From Ketobacter sp963922875 (GTDB lineage: Bacteria > Pseudomonadota > Gammaproteobacteria > Pseudomonadales > Ketobacteraceae): DNA of 64,000 nucleotides. Of this stretch, positions 42,933 to 51,917 are shown piece after piece (the stretch's first letter is position 1; each line of letters opens with the position of its first letter). Where the stretch lies: NCBI GenBank assembly GCA_963922875.1, contig CAWUJH010000007.1:124001-188000 (forward strand), given 5' to 3'. Under the pieces are notes generated by a model, which worked only from the letters and a program-made list of their open reading frames with translations, made no database searches and had not been told where the DNA came from. Made by a program: the position numbers and the translations under genes.

Positions 42933-43457
42933 TCAACACTCCTCACCATCTTTTAGTTTTTCCAAAGTTGACAACTCCTGAATCGAAAGAACCTGACCAA
43001 CATCCAAGATAATGACAAACTGGCCGTTCACTTTTCCCATGCCTTCGATAAAATCAGACCGAATCTTATTCCCAAAGCTAGGAGTAGGTTCAACGTCGTT
43101 ACTTGAAATATCCAATACTTCGGACACCAAATCTACGACTATCCCAATATCCATTAAGACCCCTTCATTTTCAATTTCGGTAATAATAATGCAGGTCTTT
43201 TTTGTAATAGGCCGTCGCTCCCGACCAAACCTCACGCCTAAATCAACAACCGGGACTACTGAACCACGAAGATTGATCACCCCGCGAATAAACGCTGGCA
43301 TCATGGGTACGGTGGTCATGGCACCATATTCTAATATTTCTTTAGCGTGCCTTATAGAAATCGCATACATCTCATCCGCCAGGATAAAAGACAAAAACTG
43401 ACTACTGGATTCTGCATCTTGCACCTGTGAATTTTTCGCCACTAACTGAGTGCTCAT
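42933..43457 (-). CDS. cheW: Chemotaxis coupling protein CheW
   Basis: CheW links receptors to CheA. Its 174 residues have the SH3-like fold with FLSFILADEMYAISIRHAKEILEY, MPAFIRGVINLRGSVVPVVDLGVRFG and IDLVSEVLDISSNDVEP-type strands. It has the invariant Arg in FIRGVINLRG that touches the receptor tip. It starts 10 bp after the triple-PAS receptor gene ends, in the same direction. Confidence 0.95.
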   Translation of the reverse strand: MSTQLVAKNSQVQDAESSSQFLSFILADEMYAISIRHAKEILEYGAMTTVPMMPAFIRGVINLRGSVVPVVDLGVRFGRERRPITKKTCIIITEIENEGVLMDIGIVVDLVSEVLDISSNDVEPTPSFGNKIRSDFIEGMGKVNGQFVIILDVGQVLSIQELSTLEKLKDGEEC

Positions 43458-43467
43458 TAATGGTCTC

Positions 43468-45762
43468 CTAGAAGCTCACAAAATCATTGGTTGAATGGCC
43501 ACTGCCATTAGCGAGTTTCTTGCCTGGTTCAGATGTTTTTGCTGACGGAGAATGACTACTTCCAGAGCGAACAGCCGTGCCAGTTTCAACTTTGAAAAAG
43601 CTCATCATCTCTTGCAAATTACCCGCTTGGCTATTCATTTCTTCAGCTGTTGCGGCTAATTCTTCTGAGGCAGCTGCTCCCTGCTGAGTAACCTGATTCA
43701 ATTGTTCCATGGCGTCGTTAATCTGTGATACCCCCGCATACTGTTCTTCTGAAGCGGCGCTAATTTCCTGAACAAGATCAGAGGTTTTTCTAATGGAAGG
43801 TACAATCTCATCCAGCAAACGCCCGGCCTTTTCCGCCAACTCAACACTACTATCCGCCACTTCTCCAATTTCCTGGGCAGCAACCTGACTTCGTTCAGCC
43901 AACTTGCGAACCTCTGCAGCAACTACGGCAAAACCCTTACCATGTTCACCTGCCCTGGCGGCCTCGATTGCTGCATTCAACGCTAAGAGATTGGTTTGGT
44001 ACGCAATATCATCAATGATGCTGATTTTCGCAGCAATAGACTTCATAGCTTTTACGGTTTGTGACACTGACTCGCCACCTTCTGTGGCTTCTTTGGCTGC
44101 TTTGGTGGCCATCGTATCCGTAACTTTAGCATTTTCAGTATTTTGATTAATGGATGCTGACATTTGCTCAACTGACGCTGAAGTTTGTTCAACGCTAGCC
44201 GCTTGCTCTGTTGTTCCCTGACTTAGAGTCTGCGCCGTAGCGGACACTTGGCTCGCAGCACTGCTTAAAGATTGAGTGGAAGCGAGAACATTTGATACAG
44301 TGCTTAATAAAGCACTAATGGTCTGATTGAGTGCATCTTTAACTTCACCAAAAACACCGGGATAATCTTTCTCTATTTTTTGGGTTAAATTTCCCTGTGA
44401 CAGTGCGCTTGAAACCCTCATAACATCTTTTAGTGAAACTTCAGTTGTATCCATCAGCGAGTTTACGCCTTCACACAAATCTCTTACGCCACCGGTCTTT
44501 CCTGCAAGGGGAATGCGGTTGGACAATTCGCCCTGCATAGCGGCTGCAACCACGCTCTGGGTCTCCTCTACCGCTTGCTCTAATATTTTTCTTGCATTGA
44601 CTCTATCAGTTATATCTGTGGCATATTTTACTACTTTGAAAGGCTGTCCATTTAAATCTAAAATCGGATTGTACGAAGCTTGTATCCACACTTCTCTACC
44701 ACCTTTACCTAGGCGCAGATACTCTCCATCATCATATTCACCGCGCCTCAATTTGCTCCAAAACTCTTTATATTCTGCACTGGCTCGGTACTGCTGATCA
44801 ACGAAGATACTATGATGCTTTCCCTCAACTTCGTCCAGGCTATAGCCAAGAGCATTGAGGAAAAGATCGTTCGCATACATAATCTTTCCTTCAAGGTCGA
44901 ACTCTATAACTGCCTGAGATTTAGAAATTGCTTGAATCTGTCCGGAAAAATCTGCATATTGCATTTTTTGATCGGTAATATTCGTAGCATATTTCACCAC
45001 CTTCATCGGCTTACCATTCAAATCCATAATCGGATTGTACGAAGCCTGTATCCACACTTCACTACCGTCTTTAGCTATACGCTTGTACTGGCCGGCATCA
45101 AATATCCCGTTACGCAACTTATCCCAGAAAAGTTTATAGTCAGAAGTTTCGCGACACTTCTGTTCAACAAATAGACTATGATGCTTGCCCTTGATTTCCT
45201 CTAAAGAATATTTCAGCGCAGACAGAAAATTGCTGTTAGCATCAATAACATAACCATTCATATCGAATTCAATGACCGCTTGCGCTTTACTGATCGCTTG
45301 TACTTGGCCAGCATCATTGGCATTTCTTAACGCCTGAGCGGTAATATCAGTCGCGAACTTAACGAATTTAAACGGCTTTCCGGTTTCATCCACGACAGGA
45401 TTGTAAGTAGCTTCCAACCATACTTCTTTACCATTTTTTCCAATACGTTTGTAACGTCCGGAATCAAACTGACCAGTTCGTAACTTATCCCAAAACGCTT
45501 GGTAGTCTGCAGACATTTTAAATTCAGAATCTACGAATAAACTATGATGCTGACCTTGTATCTCTTCTAACGAATATCCCATTACTGATAGAAAATTCTG
45601 GTTAGCCGTTATCACTTTCCCATCCAAGTCAAACTCTATGACCGCCTGAGATTTATTAATCGCATCAATCTTACCTTGAATATTCAACAAAAACTCTTTA
45701 TCTACAATAGTCTTCTCGTCACTAAACAGATACGAAAAAATTGAATTGGAACTCTTACTCAT
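43468..45762 (-). CDS. Soluble chemoreceptor with three tandem PAS domains
   Basis: This 764-residue methyl-accepting protein has no membrane segment. Three PAS/PAC units of about 122 residues (about 35-145, 157-265 and 279-390) are near repeats: each has SKAQAVIEFD or SQAVIEFD, a GYSLEE or KYSLEE motif followed by HHSLFV, GxEVWLEA or GxEVWIQA, and VKFATDIT or VKYATDIT. A HAMP-like linker (VMRVSSALSQGNLTQKI) and the signalling domain follow, with the conserved hairpin tip DIAYQTNLLALNAAIEAARAGEHGKGFAVVA (read in parts). It resembles BdlA/Aer-2-type cytosolic sensors. The ligand or cofactor is not clear. ATG 45762 has GGAGAG upstream. Confidence 0.93.
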   Translation of the reverse strand: MSKSSNSIFSYLFSDEKTIVDKEFLLNIQGKIDAINKSQAVIEFDLDGKVITANQNFLSVMGYSLEEIQGQHHSLFVDSEFKMSADYQAFWDKLRTGQFDSGRYKRIGKNGKEVWLEATYNPVVDETGKPFKFVKFATDITAQALRNANDAGQVQAISKAQAVIEFDMNGYVIDANSNFLSALKYSLEEIKGKHHSLFVEQKCRETSDYKLFWDKLRNGIFDAGQYKRIAKDGSEVWIQASYNPIMDLNGKPMKVVKYATNITDQKMQYADFSGQIQAISKSQAVIEFDLEGKIMYANDLFLNALGYSLDEVEGKHHSIFVDQQYRASAEYKEFWSKLRRGEYDDGEYLRLGKGGREVWIQASYNPILDLNGQPFKVVKYATDITDRVNARKILEQAVEETQSVVAAAMQGELSNRIPLAGKTGGVRDLCEGVNSLMDTTEVSLKDVMRVSSALSQGNLTQKIEKDYPGVFGEVKDALNQTISALLSTVSNVLASTQSLSSAASQVSATAQTLSQGTTEQAASVEQTSASVEQMSASINQNTENAKVTDTMATKAAKEATEGGESVSQTVKAMKSIAAKISIIDDIAYQTNLLALNAAIEAARAGEHGKGFAVVAAEVRKLAERSQVAAQEIGEVADSSVELAEKAGRLLDEIVPSIRKTSDLVQEISAASEEQYAGVSQINDAMEQLNQVTQQGAAASEELAATAEEMNSQAGNLQEMMSFFKVETGTAVRSGSSHSPSAKTSEPGKKLANGSGHSTNDFVSF

Positions 45763-45799
45763 CATGCTCTCCAGGATGAAAAACAACTACAAATTTTAT

Positions 45800-47962
45800 T
45801 TAGGCTGCTGAGCCCATTATTTTGTGACTTCGCTGCGTCACTCTCTGTAACAGATTAGGGACATCTAAGATCAAGGCTACATCTCCACTACCTAGAATGC
45901 TTGATCCACCAACACCTTTAATATTTGAAAAGACTTTCCCCAATGGCTTTATTACTGTTTGGAACTCGCCAAGTAGCTTGTCCACTACCAATCCGGCTTT
46001 TATTCCATTGCAATTTACAACCACAATATTTTCTCGCTTAGGGGGCTCTCCTTCCATATTAAAAAGCTGCCTAACATTAATATAGGGAACAATTTCACCC
46101 CGTAAATCCATATAGTGACTATCGGCATCTGAACATCGAAACTTATCTTTTAGTTCAACGCATTCAGTTACGATGTCCAATGGAATGACCATAGATGCAC
46201 CACTCACCTCCACTAAAAAGCCATCGATAATAGCGAGAGTGAGCGGTAATCTAACAATGACCCGAGTACCAGACCCAAGCTTGCTTTCTAAAGCAACCGT
46301 ACCGCCTAAGGTTTGGATATTGCGTTTCACTACATCCATACCGACACCGCGTCCGGATAGGTTACTTATTTGATCGGCGGTGGAAAATCCTGGTTCAAAA
46401 ATTAGATTCTGAATATCTTTGTCTGACATCGCTTGGCTGGCATCAATTAGTTTTCGATCAATTGCTTTCTGACGAATTCGCTCAACGTCCAGGCCTTTGC
46501 CGTCGTCAACAATTTCAATTACAACGTTACCTGAATCGTGATAGGCATTGAGCTTTATCAGTCCTGTTTCAGATTTTCCCGCGTTTGCCCGCGTGGCGGG
46601 GCCTTCGATTCCATGATCAATGGCATTTCTCACCAGGTGCATTAATGGATCACCAATCAACTCGACTATAGATTTGTCGAGCTCTGTTTCACTTCCAGAT
46701 ACGACCAACTCGATTTTCTTATTCAACTCAGAAGAAACATCTCTTACCACACGGTTAAATCGAGAAAAGCAGGTCCCAATCTGAACCATTCTCAAGCCTA
46801 AGGCCGAATCTCTTACTTCTTCTACCAATCGGGTTAATTCAGAGGCTGATTCCTTGAGGCGTTCGTCGCCTATAGCAGCTGCACTAATAGAGGTACCAGC
46901 TGATGCAATTACCAGCTCGCCTACCAAGTCAATAAGCTGATCGAGTTTCTGAGCATCTACTCGTACAGACTTATTTTCCGGGGATTTAGCCTTGCGTTCT
47001 ACCGCCTGTTTCTTCGCTGCACTTTCAACAACAGCCTGCGCCGAAAGCCCTTGATCAACAATAATATCGCCAATAGGAACCTCTATGGCTTGCTCTTCTA
47101 GAGACGCTTGCAATTGCAGCACGTCGTTCAACTCATTCTGCGTTAGCGAACCACATCTGACGAGCATTTCACCCAACTTTAAATTCTCTTCCGGCATCGC
47201 GTCTAAATGCGATAGATACTGATCAGTCTGAGAGTTCGGAGGCAAGATTCTGACAATGCTATCCTGACGGATAAAATCAAATGCGCTTTCAATGGTTTCC
47301 TTTTGTTCCGTACTAAAAAAATTGATTTCGAAGCCTAGATAACAAGACTCTGGATCGAAACTTTCTGAGAGGGGCATTGACTCATCAACTAGTGCTATAG
47401 CTTCGATCTTTCCGATAGTTCCTAAGTAACGGATAAATGATAGAGGGTCCATGCCATCTCTAAATGAATCTTGACCGAAGCGCAATGAGATGTGCCAGCT
47501 ATCAGAGCTTAATGGTTTATCTACGTCCTTCGCCTTCTTAGCAGGCGCGGCTGTAGCTGTAACCGCGTCCGAAGACGGTATATACTTCTGCAATTGAACG
47601 ACTAAAGCATCACTCTCACTGTCTATCGCCGGATCACTATCGCTTCCCTCTTCCAACACCTCAATCAGTATCTTGATTTGGTCATGACAAGTAAGTAATA
47701 ACTTAACAAGATCTTCGCTGAACACTACATCCTTATTTCTCATGTGATCCAGCAGCGTTTCTACATGGTGGGTAAACGCAACGATCTTATCCAGCCCGAA
47801 AAGACCGGCTGAACCCTTTATGGTATGGGCTTGGCGAAAAATATCATTCAATGTTTCATCAAGATCAGGACTGTTCTCGATATCAAGCAGTGAAGTTTCC
47901 ATGCGTTCGAGCAGCTCTTTACTTTCTTCAATATAGGTTTGCAGCGCAGCGCCCATGTCCAT
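45800..47962 (-). CDS. cheA: Chemotaxis histidine kinase CheA with MshEN-like segment
   Basis: This 720-residue kinase has, in order: an Hpt (P1) domain with phospho-acceptor His46 in QAHTIKGSAGLFG; a GTP/CheY-binding-like insert; two LGE-type segments of 24 residues at about 260-284 (KLGEMLVRCGSLT, ending Q) and 294-318 (PIGDIIVDQGL, ending Q) resembling GspE-N/MshEN motifs; dimerisation; the ATP-binding domain with LVRNAIDHGIEGP (N box) and DDGKGLD, then GRGVGMDVV (G boxes); and a CheW-like domain. It overlaps the STAS gene by one base. Confidence 0.93.
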   Translation of the reverse strand: MDMGAALQTYIEESKELLERMETSLLDIENSPDLDETLNDIFRQAHTIKGSAGLFGLDKIVAFTHHVETLLDHMRNKDVVFSEDLVKLLLTCHDQIKILIEVLEEGSDSDPAIDSESDALVVQLQKYIPSSDAVTATAAPAKKAKDVDKPLSSDSWHISLRFGQDSFRDGMDPLSFIRYLGTIGKIEAIALVDESMPLSESFDPESCYLGFEINFFSTEQKETIESAFDFIRQDSIVRILPPNSQTDQYLSHLDAMPEENLKLGEMLVRCGSLTQNELNDVLQLQASLEEQAIEVPIGDIIVDQGLSAQAVVESAAKKQAVERKAKSPENKSVRVDAQKLDQLIDLVGELVIASAGTSISAAAIGDERLKESASELTRLVEEVRDSALGLRMVQIGTCFSRFNRVVRDVSSELNKKIELVVSGSETELDKSIVELIGDPLMHLVRNAIDHGIEGPATRANAGKSETGLIKLNAYHDSGNVVIEIVDDGKGLDVERIRQKAIDRKLIDASQAMSDKDIQNLIFEPGFSTADQISNLSGRGVGMDVVKRNIQTLGGTVALESKLGSGTRVIVRLPLTLAIIDGFLVEVSGASMVIPLDIVTECVELKDKFRCSDADSHYMDLRGEIVPYINVRQLFNMEGEPPKRENIVVVNCNGIKAGLVVDKLLGEFQTVIKPLGKVFSNIKGVGGSSILGSGDVALILDVPNLLQRVTQRSHKIMGSAA

Positions 47963-48288
47963 CAGTGTTTCCTCTCCACAATTTCAGCGGCTGGCTTACC
48001 CATCGCATTTAGATCCAATCCAATCGATTCGGCCGTATCAATTACTTCACCTTCTGAATCCACAAAAGTGATATCAAACCCTTTAACAATCCGCAGCTTA
48101 GCGAACCACAAGAGTAGCTGCATGCCAGCCGTATCTATTTCTGATATTTTGCTTAAGTTAACCTCTATATCACGCTCATCGGCCAGAGCGGCTATTAACT
48201 CTTGCTTAATATCCAGCACATTATAAATTGTCAGCTCTCCGTCGATTGTGATTCGGCTTTTATGTTTAAATTTCTGGTACTTCAACAT
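47962..48288 (-). CDS. STAS-domain protein of the chemotaxis operon
   Basis: This 108-residue single STAS domain has SRITIDGELTIYNVLDIKQEL and ISEIDTAGMQLLLWFAKL. The residue that is a phospho-acceptor Ser in anti-sigma antagonists is Thr in DTAG. Similar STAS genes sit between cheY and cheA in alternative chemotaxis clusters such as Vibrio cluster III. The role there is unresolved: it may titrate or bind CheA or CheY. It overlaps cheA by one base (TGATG). Confidence 0.9.
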   Translation of the reverse strand: MLKYQKFKHKSRITIDGELTIYNVLDIKQELIAALADERDIEVNLSKISEIDTAGMQLLLWFAKLRIVKGFDITFVDSEGEVIDTAESIGLDLNAMGKPAAEIVERKH

Positions 48289-48300
48289 ACATAACCTACG

Positions 48301-48666
48301 CTAAGGTAAAACCAACTTAGAAACAGCTGCCAACATAGTCTGTGCTTGAAAAGGCTTTACAACCCAGGCTTTCGCCCCCGCCGCTTTTCCCTCTTCCATC
48401 TTCGACTGTTGAGATTCTGTAGTAAGCATGATAATTGGTGTGAACTTGTAACTTGGCAATTTCTTAGCTTCTTTTACAAACGTAATACCATCCATATTTG
48501 GCATATTTACATCGCTAATAATTAGATGTATTTTTCCTTCAAGCTTTGCCAAGGCATCTTTTCCGTCACAGGCTTCTACCACTTCGTAACCAGCACCTTT
48601 AAGTGCAATGGCTACAACTTGCCTTAGTGAGGCAGAATCATCGACGATCATAATTTTTTTTGCCAT
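48301..48666 (-). CDS. cheY: Response regulator CheY
   Basis: This 121-residue single receiver domain has the acidic pocket Asp9/Asp10 (MIVDDSASLR), the phosphorylation site Asp52 in LIISDVNMPNMDG, the switch Thr in MLTTES and the Lys in WVVKPFQ. It is phosphorylated by CheA and presumably acts on the flagellar switch or on another output. It lies between the receptor and STAS genes. Confidence 0.95.
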   Translation of the reverse strand: MAKKIMIVDDSASLRQVVAIALKGAGYEVVEACDGKDALAKLEGKIHLIISDVNMPNMDGITFVKEAKKLPSYKFTPIIMLTTESQQSKMEEGKAAGAKAWVVKPFQAQTMLAAVSKLVLP

Positions 48667-48677
48667 TGTATTTCTCG

Positions 48678-49889
48678 CTAAAAAAAGACGACATCCTGTG
48701 CCGTATTGGTTGAAGCGCCTTGCTCTTCATGACTTAAATGCTGGTCTAACATTGCGTATTCGCTTTTCATTTTGTCTAACCATTCATTTACATCAACATC
48801 AAAAACCAGCTTTCCTGTATCATTCTTCAGCTTTAATTCATCTTCCAATGATTTTAAATTTCGCGACACCTGGGATAATATTTGACTGGTGCGATCCTGA
48901 AATTGAAAAGTAGATAGCATCTGTTCAATCTCTTGCTGTATGTCTGTTCCTTCACGCTGCAACATTTCTGACGAACTGGCCAAGCCGCCAATAATATTTT
49001 GAAAATTATCCAGTATGCTCTTAATCGTTTGTTCTGAATGGGTTACAGCAGAACTGTCATCCTTTGCAGACTGCTCTGTCATATCAAATGTTGCGGCTAT
49101 GGCTTTGTTGATAAGATTAACTTTATCGCCCATATTTTTTCCGGCAGCGTTAGACATGGTAGAGAGTTTGCGCACCTCATCAGCCACCACAGCAAAACCG
49201 CGTCCGGCCTCGCCAGCTCGGGCAGCCTCTATAGCAGCATTGAGCGCTAACAGATTCGTTTGTGAAGCGATGGAAGCCACCTCTTCTGACATGCATTGAA
49301 GTTCGCCTGTATATCCTTTTAAGATTCTAACTTGTTCCAACATTTGACTACGACCTTGCTGAGTGGCCTTTAACGCTGTAACCACCTCAACTAGCTGCCG
49401 CTCCGAGCGCTCGAAGATACTGGTAACGGAGTAATCGTCGCAGGATTGACTTCCCATCTGCTGCGAAGTGGCAATGGTGCTACCAAGACGTTCCACCAAA
49501 GATGCAAAGCGAGCGGTTAACTCTGTAATAGACTCTTCGGTTTGTGAACGAGCCGATTCTATGTGGCGCCGCCATATAGGTAGGGTACTGGTACATAAAG
49601 CCTCTAATCCGCTTATCTGACCTATTTCTGGCTCTTGCACCGCTGAATTCTGGCTGTAATAGAATGCTTCTACTTTATTTGTAATGGATTTTTTTAAGCT
49701 TACAGAATAAAGAATTAGACCCACTGCTACTGATACAAAATTTAAAGCCAGATTATCGGAGTAATTTAGAATTCCGACTATGAGACCTGAGATTGTTAAA
49801 CATAAAAGAACTAAAAAAGCATCCAATCCTAAGCTATATGGTTTAGGCTTTTTTACTATGGGATTTTCATAAAGAGGATGGGAGTTCAC
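48678..49889 (-). CDS. Membrane chemoreceptor without periplasmic domain
   Basis: This 403-residue protein has two N-terminal membrane segments (LDAFLVLLCLTISGLIVGIL and LALNFVSVAVGLILYSVSL) separated by only about seven residues, so no external sensor is present. Then comes a linker of about 100 residues and the signalling domain with MSEEVASIASQTNLLALNAAIEAARAGEAGRGFAVVADEVRKL (read in parts). It starts with GTG 49889 behind AGGAAAGG. It is the first gene of the che operon, 11 bp before cheY. Input probably comes from other proteins or the cytoplasm. Confidence 0.88.
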   Translation of the reverse strand: MNSHPLYENPIVKKPKPYSLGLDAFLVLLCLTISGLIVGILNYSDNLALNFVSVAVGLILYSVSLKKSITNKVEAFYYSQNSAVQEPEIGQISGLEALCTSTLPIWRRHIESARSQTEESITELTARFASLVERLGSTIATSQQMGSQSCDDYSVTSIFERSERQLVEVVTALKATQQGRSQMLEQVRILKGYTGELQCMSEEVASIASQTNLLALNAAIEAARAGEAGRGFAVVADEVRKLSTMSNAAGKNMGDKVNLINKAIAATFDMTEQSAKDDSSAVTHSEQTIKSILDNFQNIIGGLASSSEMLQREGTDIQQEIEQMLSTFQFQDRTSQILSQVSRNLKSLEDELKLKNDTGKLVFDVDVNEWLDKMKSEYAMLDQHLSHEEQGASTNTAQDVVFF

Positions 49890-50693
49890 GCTTCTATTAC
49901 CTTTCCTACGACTTATTTACTGTAGAGTTATCTAGCAGTCTAGTTGCTTATTAACCCTTTTCAACGTACCGGTATAGATAAATGAGTGTTGCAAAATAGA
50001 GCGTTGAGTCTGATTTTTTAACTAATGGTGAACGAGCTGTTAGCCTGGTTAGCCCTAGGCTTCAATGAGATCAATGAATTAGATATTGACCAAACTAAAA
50101 TGAACTGCAACCCATCCCCGAATGCATTACTCAACTTGAGTTAACAAATTCTATATATTTAATGGGAATAGCGGTCCAACAATACGTTCCTTTCTTTAAG
50201 GTAACTAAACTGAATAGGAACTGTCATTCCCACTTGCCAGATCGTAGCCAATCAAAAATTATTTACCGCTAAAAGCATGCACCCCTATCTGTTGTCAACA
50301 AACTGTTGTCAGCAAAACTGAGAAATCACTCTTACAGGGGCCGCCCCTGACAAACAACCATTTTCAATTTAATTATCTGCTGAAGAGGCGCGAACTAATA
50401 CCTGGGGCAGCGATCAGGAACAGGTCGTTAACTCCGAAAGTGCTAAGTATCCAAAGATATAGAACAGGAAAATCTACGCGCTGATATTGCGTTAGACTTT
50501 TTAACGGACAAAAAATATTTCTTGCAGGAAACCGGCCTTATTCAGAGATTCTTTAGCTTTCCTGCGGCCTATGTACAATTCAATGCTCCCCCAAAACGTA
50601 CGTTGGAGGAGCAGCGAGTCGCAAGCTATTAACCACTGGATGATAAAACTGATAAGTACGTAAAACAGTTTTTCCTATAAACCAGAAGTGACT
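49890..50693. other. 804-bp gap with che promoter region and gene debris
   Basis: The left end must hold the che operon promoter. From about 50025 to 50144 there is a 39-codon plus-strand frame (MVNELLAWLALG...) with normal codon use but no known relative. Further right a broken gene is recognisable at 50373-50632. The rest is featureless to me. Confidence 0.5.
50373..50632 (+). pseudogene. Frameshifted remnant of an unidentified gene
   Basis: One frame reads from 50373 to a stop at 50460 (EEARTNTWGSDQEQVVNSES, then AKYPK). A second frame, overlapping at 50447, continues KDIEQENLRADIALDFLTDK and then FSFPAAYVQFNAPPKRT, ending at TAA 50632. The two join naturally at the PK/KD junction, as expected for a single-base frameshift. 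There is no start codon with a ribosome binding site. I cannot name the parent family. Confidence 0.5.
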
Positions 50694-51896
50694 TCAGACT
50701 GAAGCCACTACTGGTGGCATTTTACCACCTGGAAATGCCAAACGAAGATTGTTGCGCCAAGTTGTGCCAAATTGACGCCAGATTGAAGCCGTGTTGTAGG
50801 GCAAGCCATAGCGTGCCGCCAGCGCCTGAATTCTTGGTGCCAGCTCCGGATAGCGGTTGCTACATAAATCAGGAAATAAATGATGTTCGATCTGATGGCT
50901 CAGATTACCAGACATCACATGAAACAAAGGGCCACCTTGAATATTTGCTGAGCCTAACAGCTGTCGCAAATACCACTGTCCTTTTGATTCACCTTGAACC
51001 TGCTCAGGAGTAAAACTATAAACATCATCCGGAAAGTGGCCACAGAAAATTATTATAAAAGCCCATACATTACGAATGATATTAGCAACCGCATTGGCGC
51101 CAGCTACTAATAAAAATACTATCAGTGGGTTAACTGGCACAAAGAGGGCAAAGGGTATAGACATCAAAGCCGCCGCCAATGGCCACAGAATATAATCTTT
51201 ACGAACCTGCCCCCAGACCTTACGGCCAATGTGCCTAAACATGGGCTTTAATTCGGCAGGAGACCTGCTGTCATCGTCCAACACGTCAATTAGAATTTGC
51301 TCATGGAGTGCGACGCCTTCCTCAAACAATAACATTAACAATACAAACCAAAGTGGCTGCGCCAGATATTTTGGTTCCCACGGCTGCATGGGAGTCACGC
51401 GCATAATGCCATAGCCCACATCCAAATCTTTGCCCACCACATTGGTCCAGGTGTGGTGCACCACATTATGGGAATGCATCCAACGATCAGCGGGGCTCAT
51501 ATTATCCCACTCCCAGGTGTTCGACTGGATCTCAGGGTCTTTCATCCAATCCCATTGAGCATGCAGAACATTATGGGCAATTTCCATGTTCTCCAGAATT
51601 TTGGCAACACCCAGTAAAATAACACCCAAAGCCATGACAATAATGGTACTACCCCAGCCCGCCAAGGCATGAGGAAATGCGGGCAATAACAGTAAGCTGA
51701 GATAAATCAGGATACGACCACTTAAAGCCATGGTGCGTTGAGTACGAATCAAACGCCGAATATAAAGCCGATCTTTCTCGCCACGGGAATCCATGGCTTC
51801 ACGATAGATAGCATCCACCTCGCGGCCAAACTCATCAATCTGCTCATCGGTTAAATTCACAGGTAGACGTTTTGAATTAATCTTTGTATCAGTCAT
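50694..51896 (-). CDS. Fatty-acid desaturase, DesB-like
   Basis: This 400-residue integral di-iron desaturase introduces a double bond into acyl chains to control membrane fluidity. Three histidine boxes are visible: AHNVLHAQWDW, HSHNVVHHTWTNV and LSHQIEHHLFPDL. Four or more membrane helices lie between them. The C-terminal segment PRIQALAARYGLPYNTASIWRQFG matches the group that pairs with a dedicated ferredoxin reductase, like Pseudomonas DesBC. The gene for that partner is 21 bp upstream in the same direction. Confidence 0.88.
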   Translation of the reverse strand: MTDTKINSKRLPVNLTDEQIDEFGREVDAIYREAMDSRGEKDRLYIRRLIRTQRTMALSGRILIYLSLLLLPAFPHALAGWGSTIIVMALGVILLGVAKILENMEIAHNVLHAQWDWMKDPEIQSNTWEWDNMSPADRWMHSHNVVHHTWTNVVGKDLDVGYGIMRVTPMQPWEPKYLAQPLWFVLLMLLFEEGVALHEQILIDVLDDDSRSPAELKPMFRHIGRKVWGQVRKDYILWPLAAALMSIPFALFVPVNPLIVFLLVAGANAVANIIRNVWAFIIIFCGHFPDDVYSFTPEQVQGESKGQWYLRQLLGSANIQGGPLFHVMSGNLSHQIEHHLFPDLCSNRYPELAPRIQALAARYGLPYNTASIWRQFGTTWRNNLRLAFPGGKMPPVVASV

Positions 51897-51917
51897 ACAT
51901 TTTTCTCTTTTAATGGA

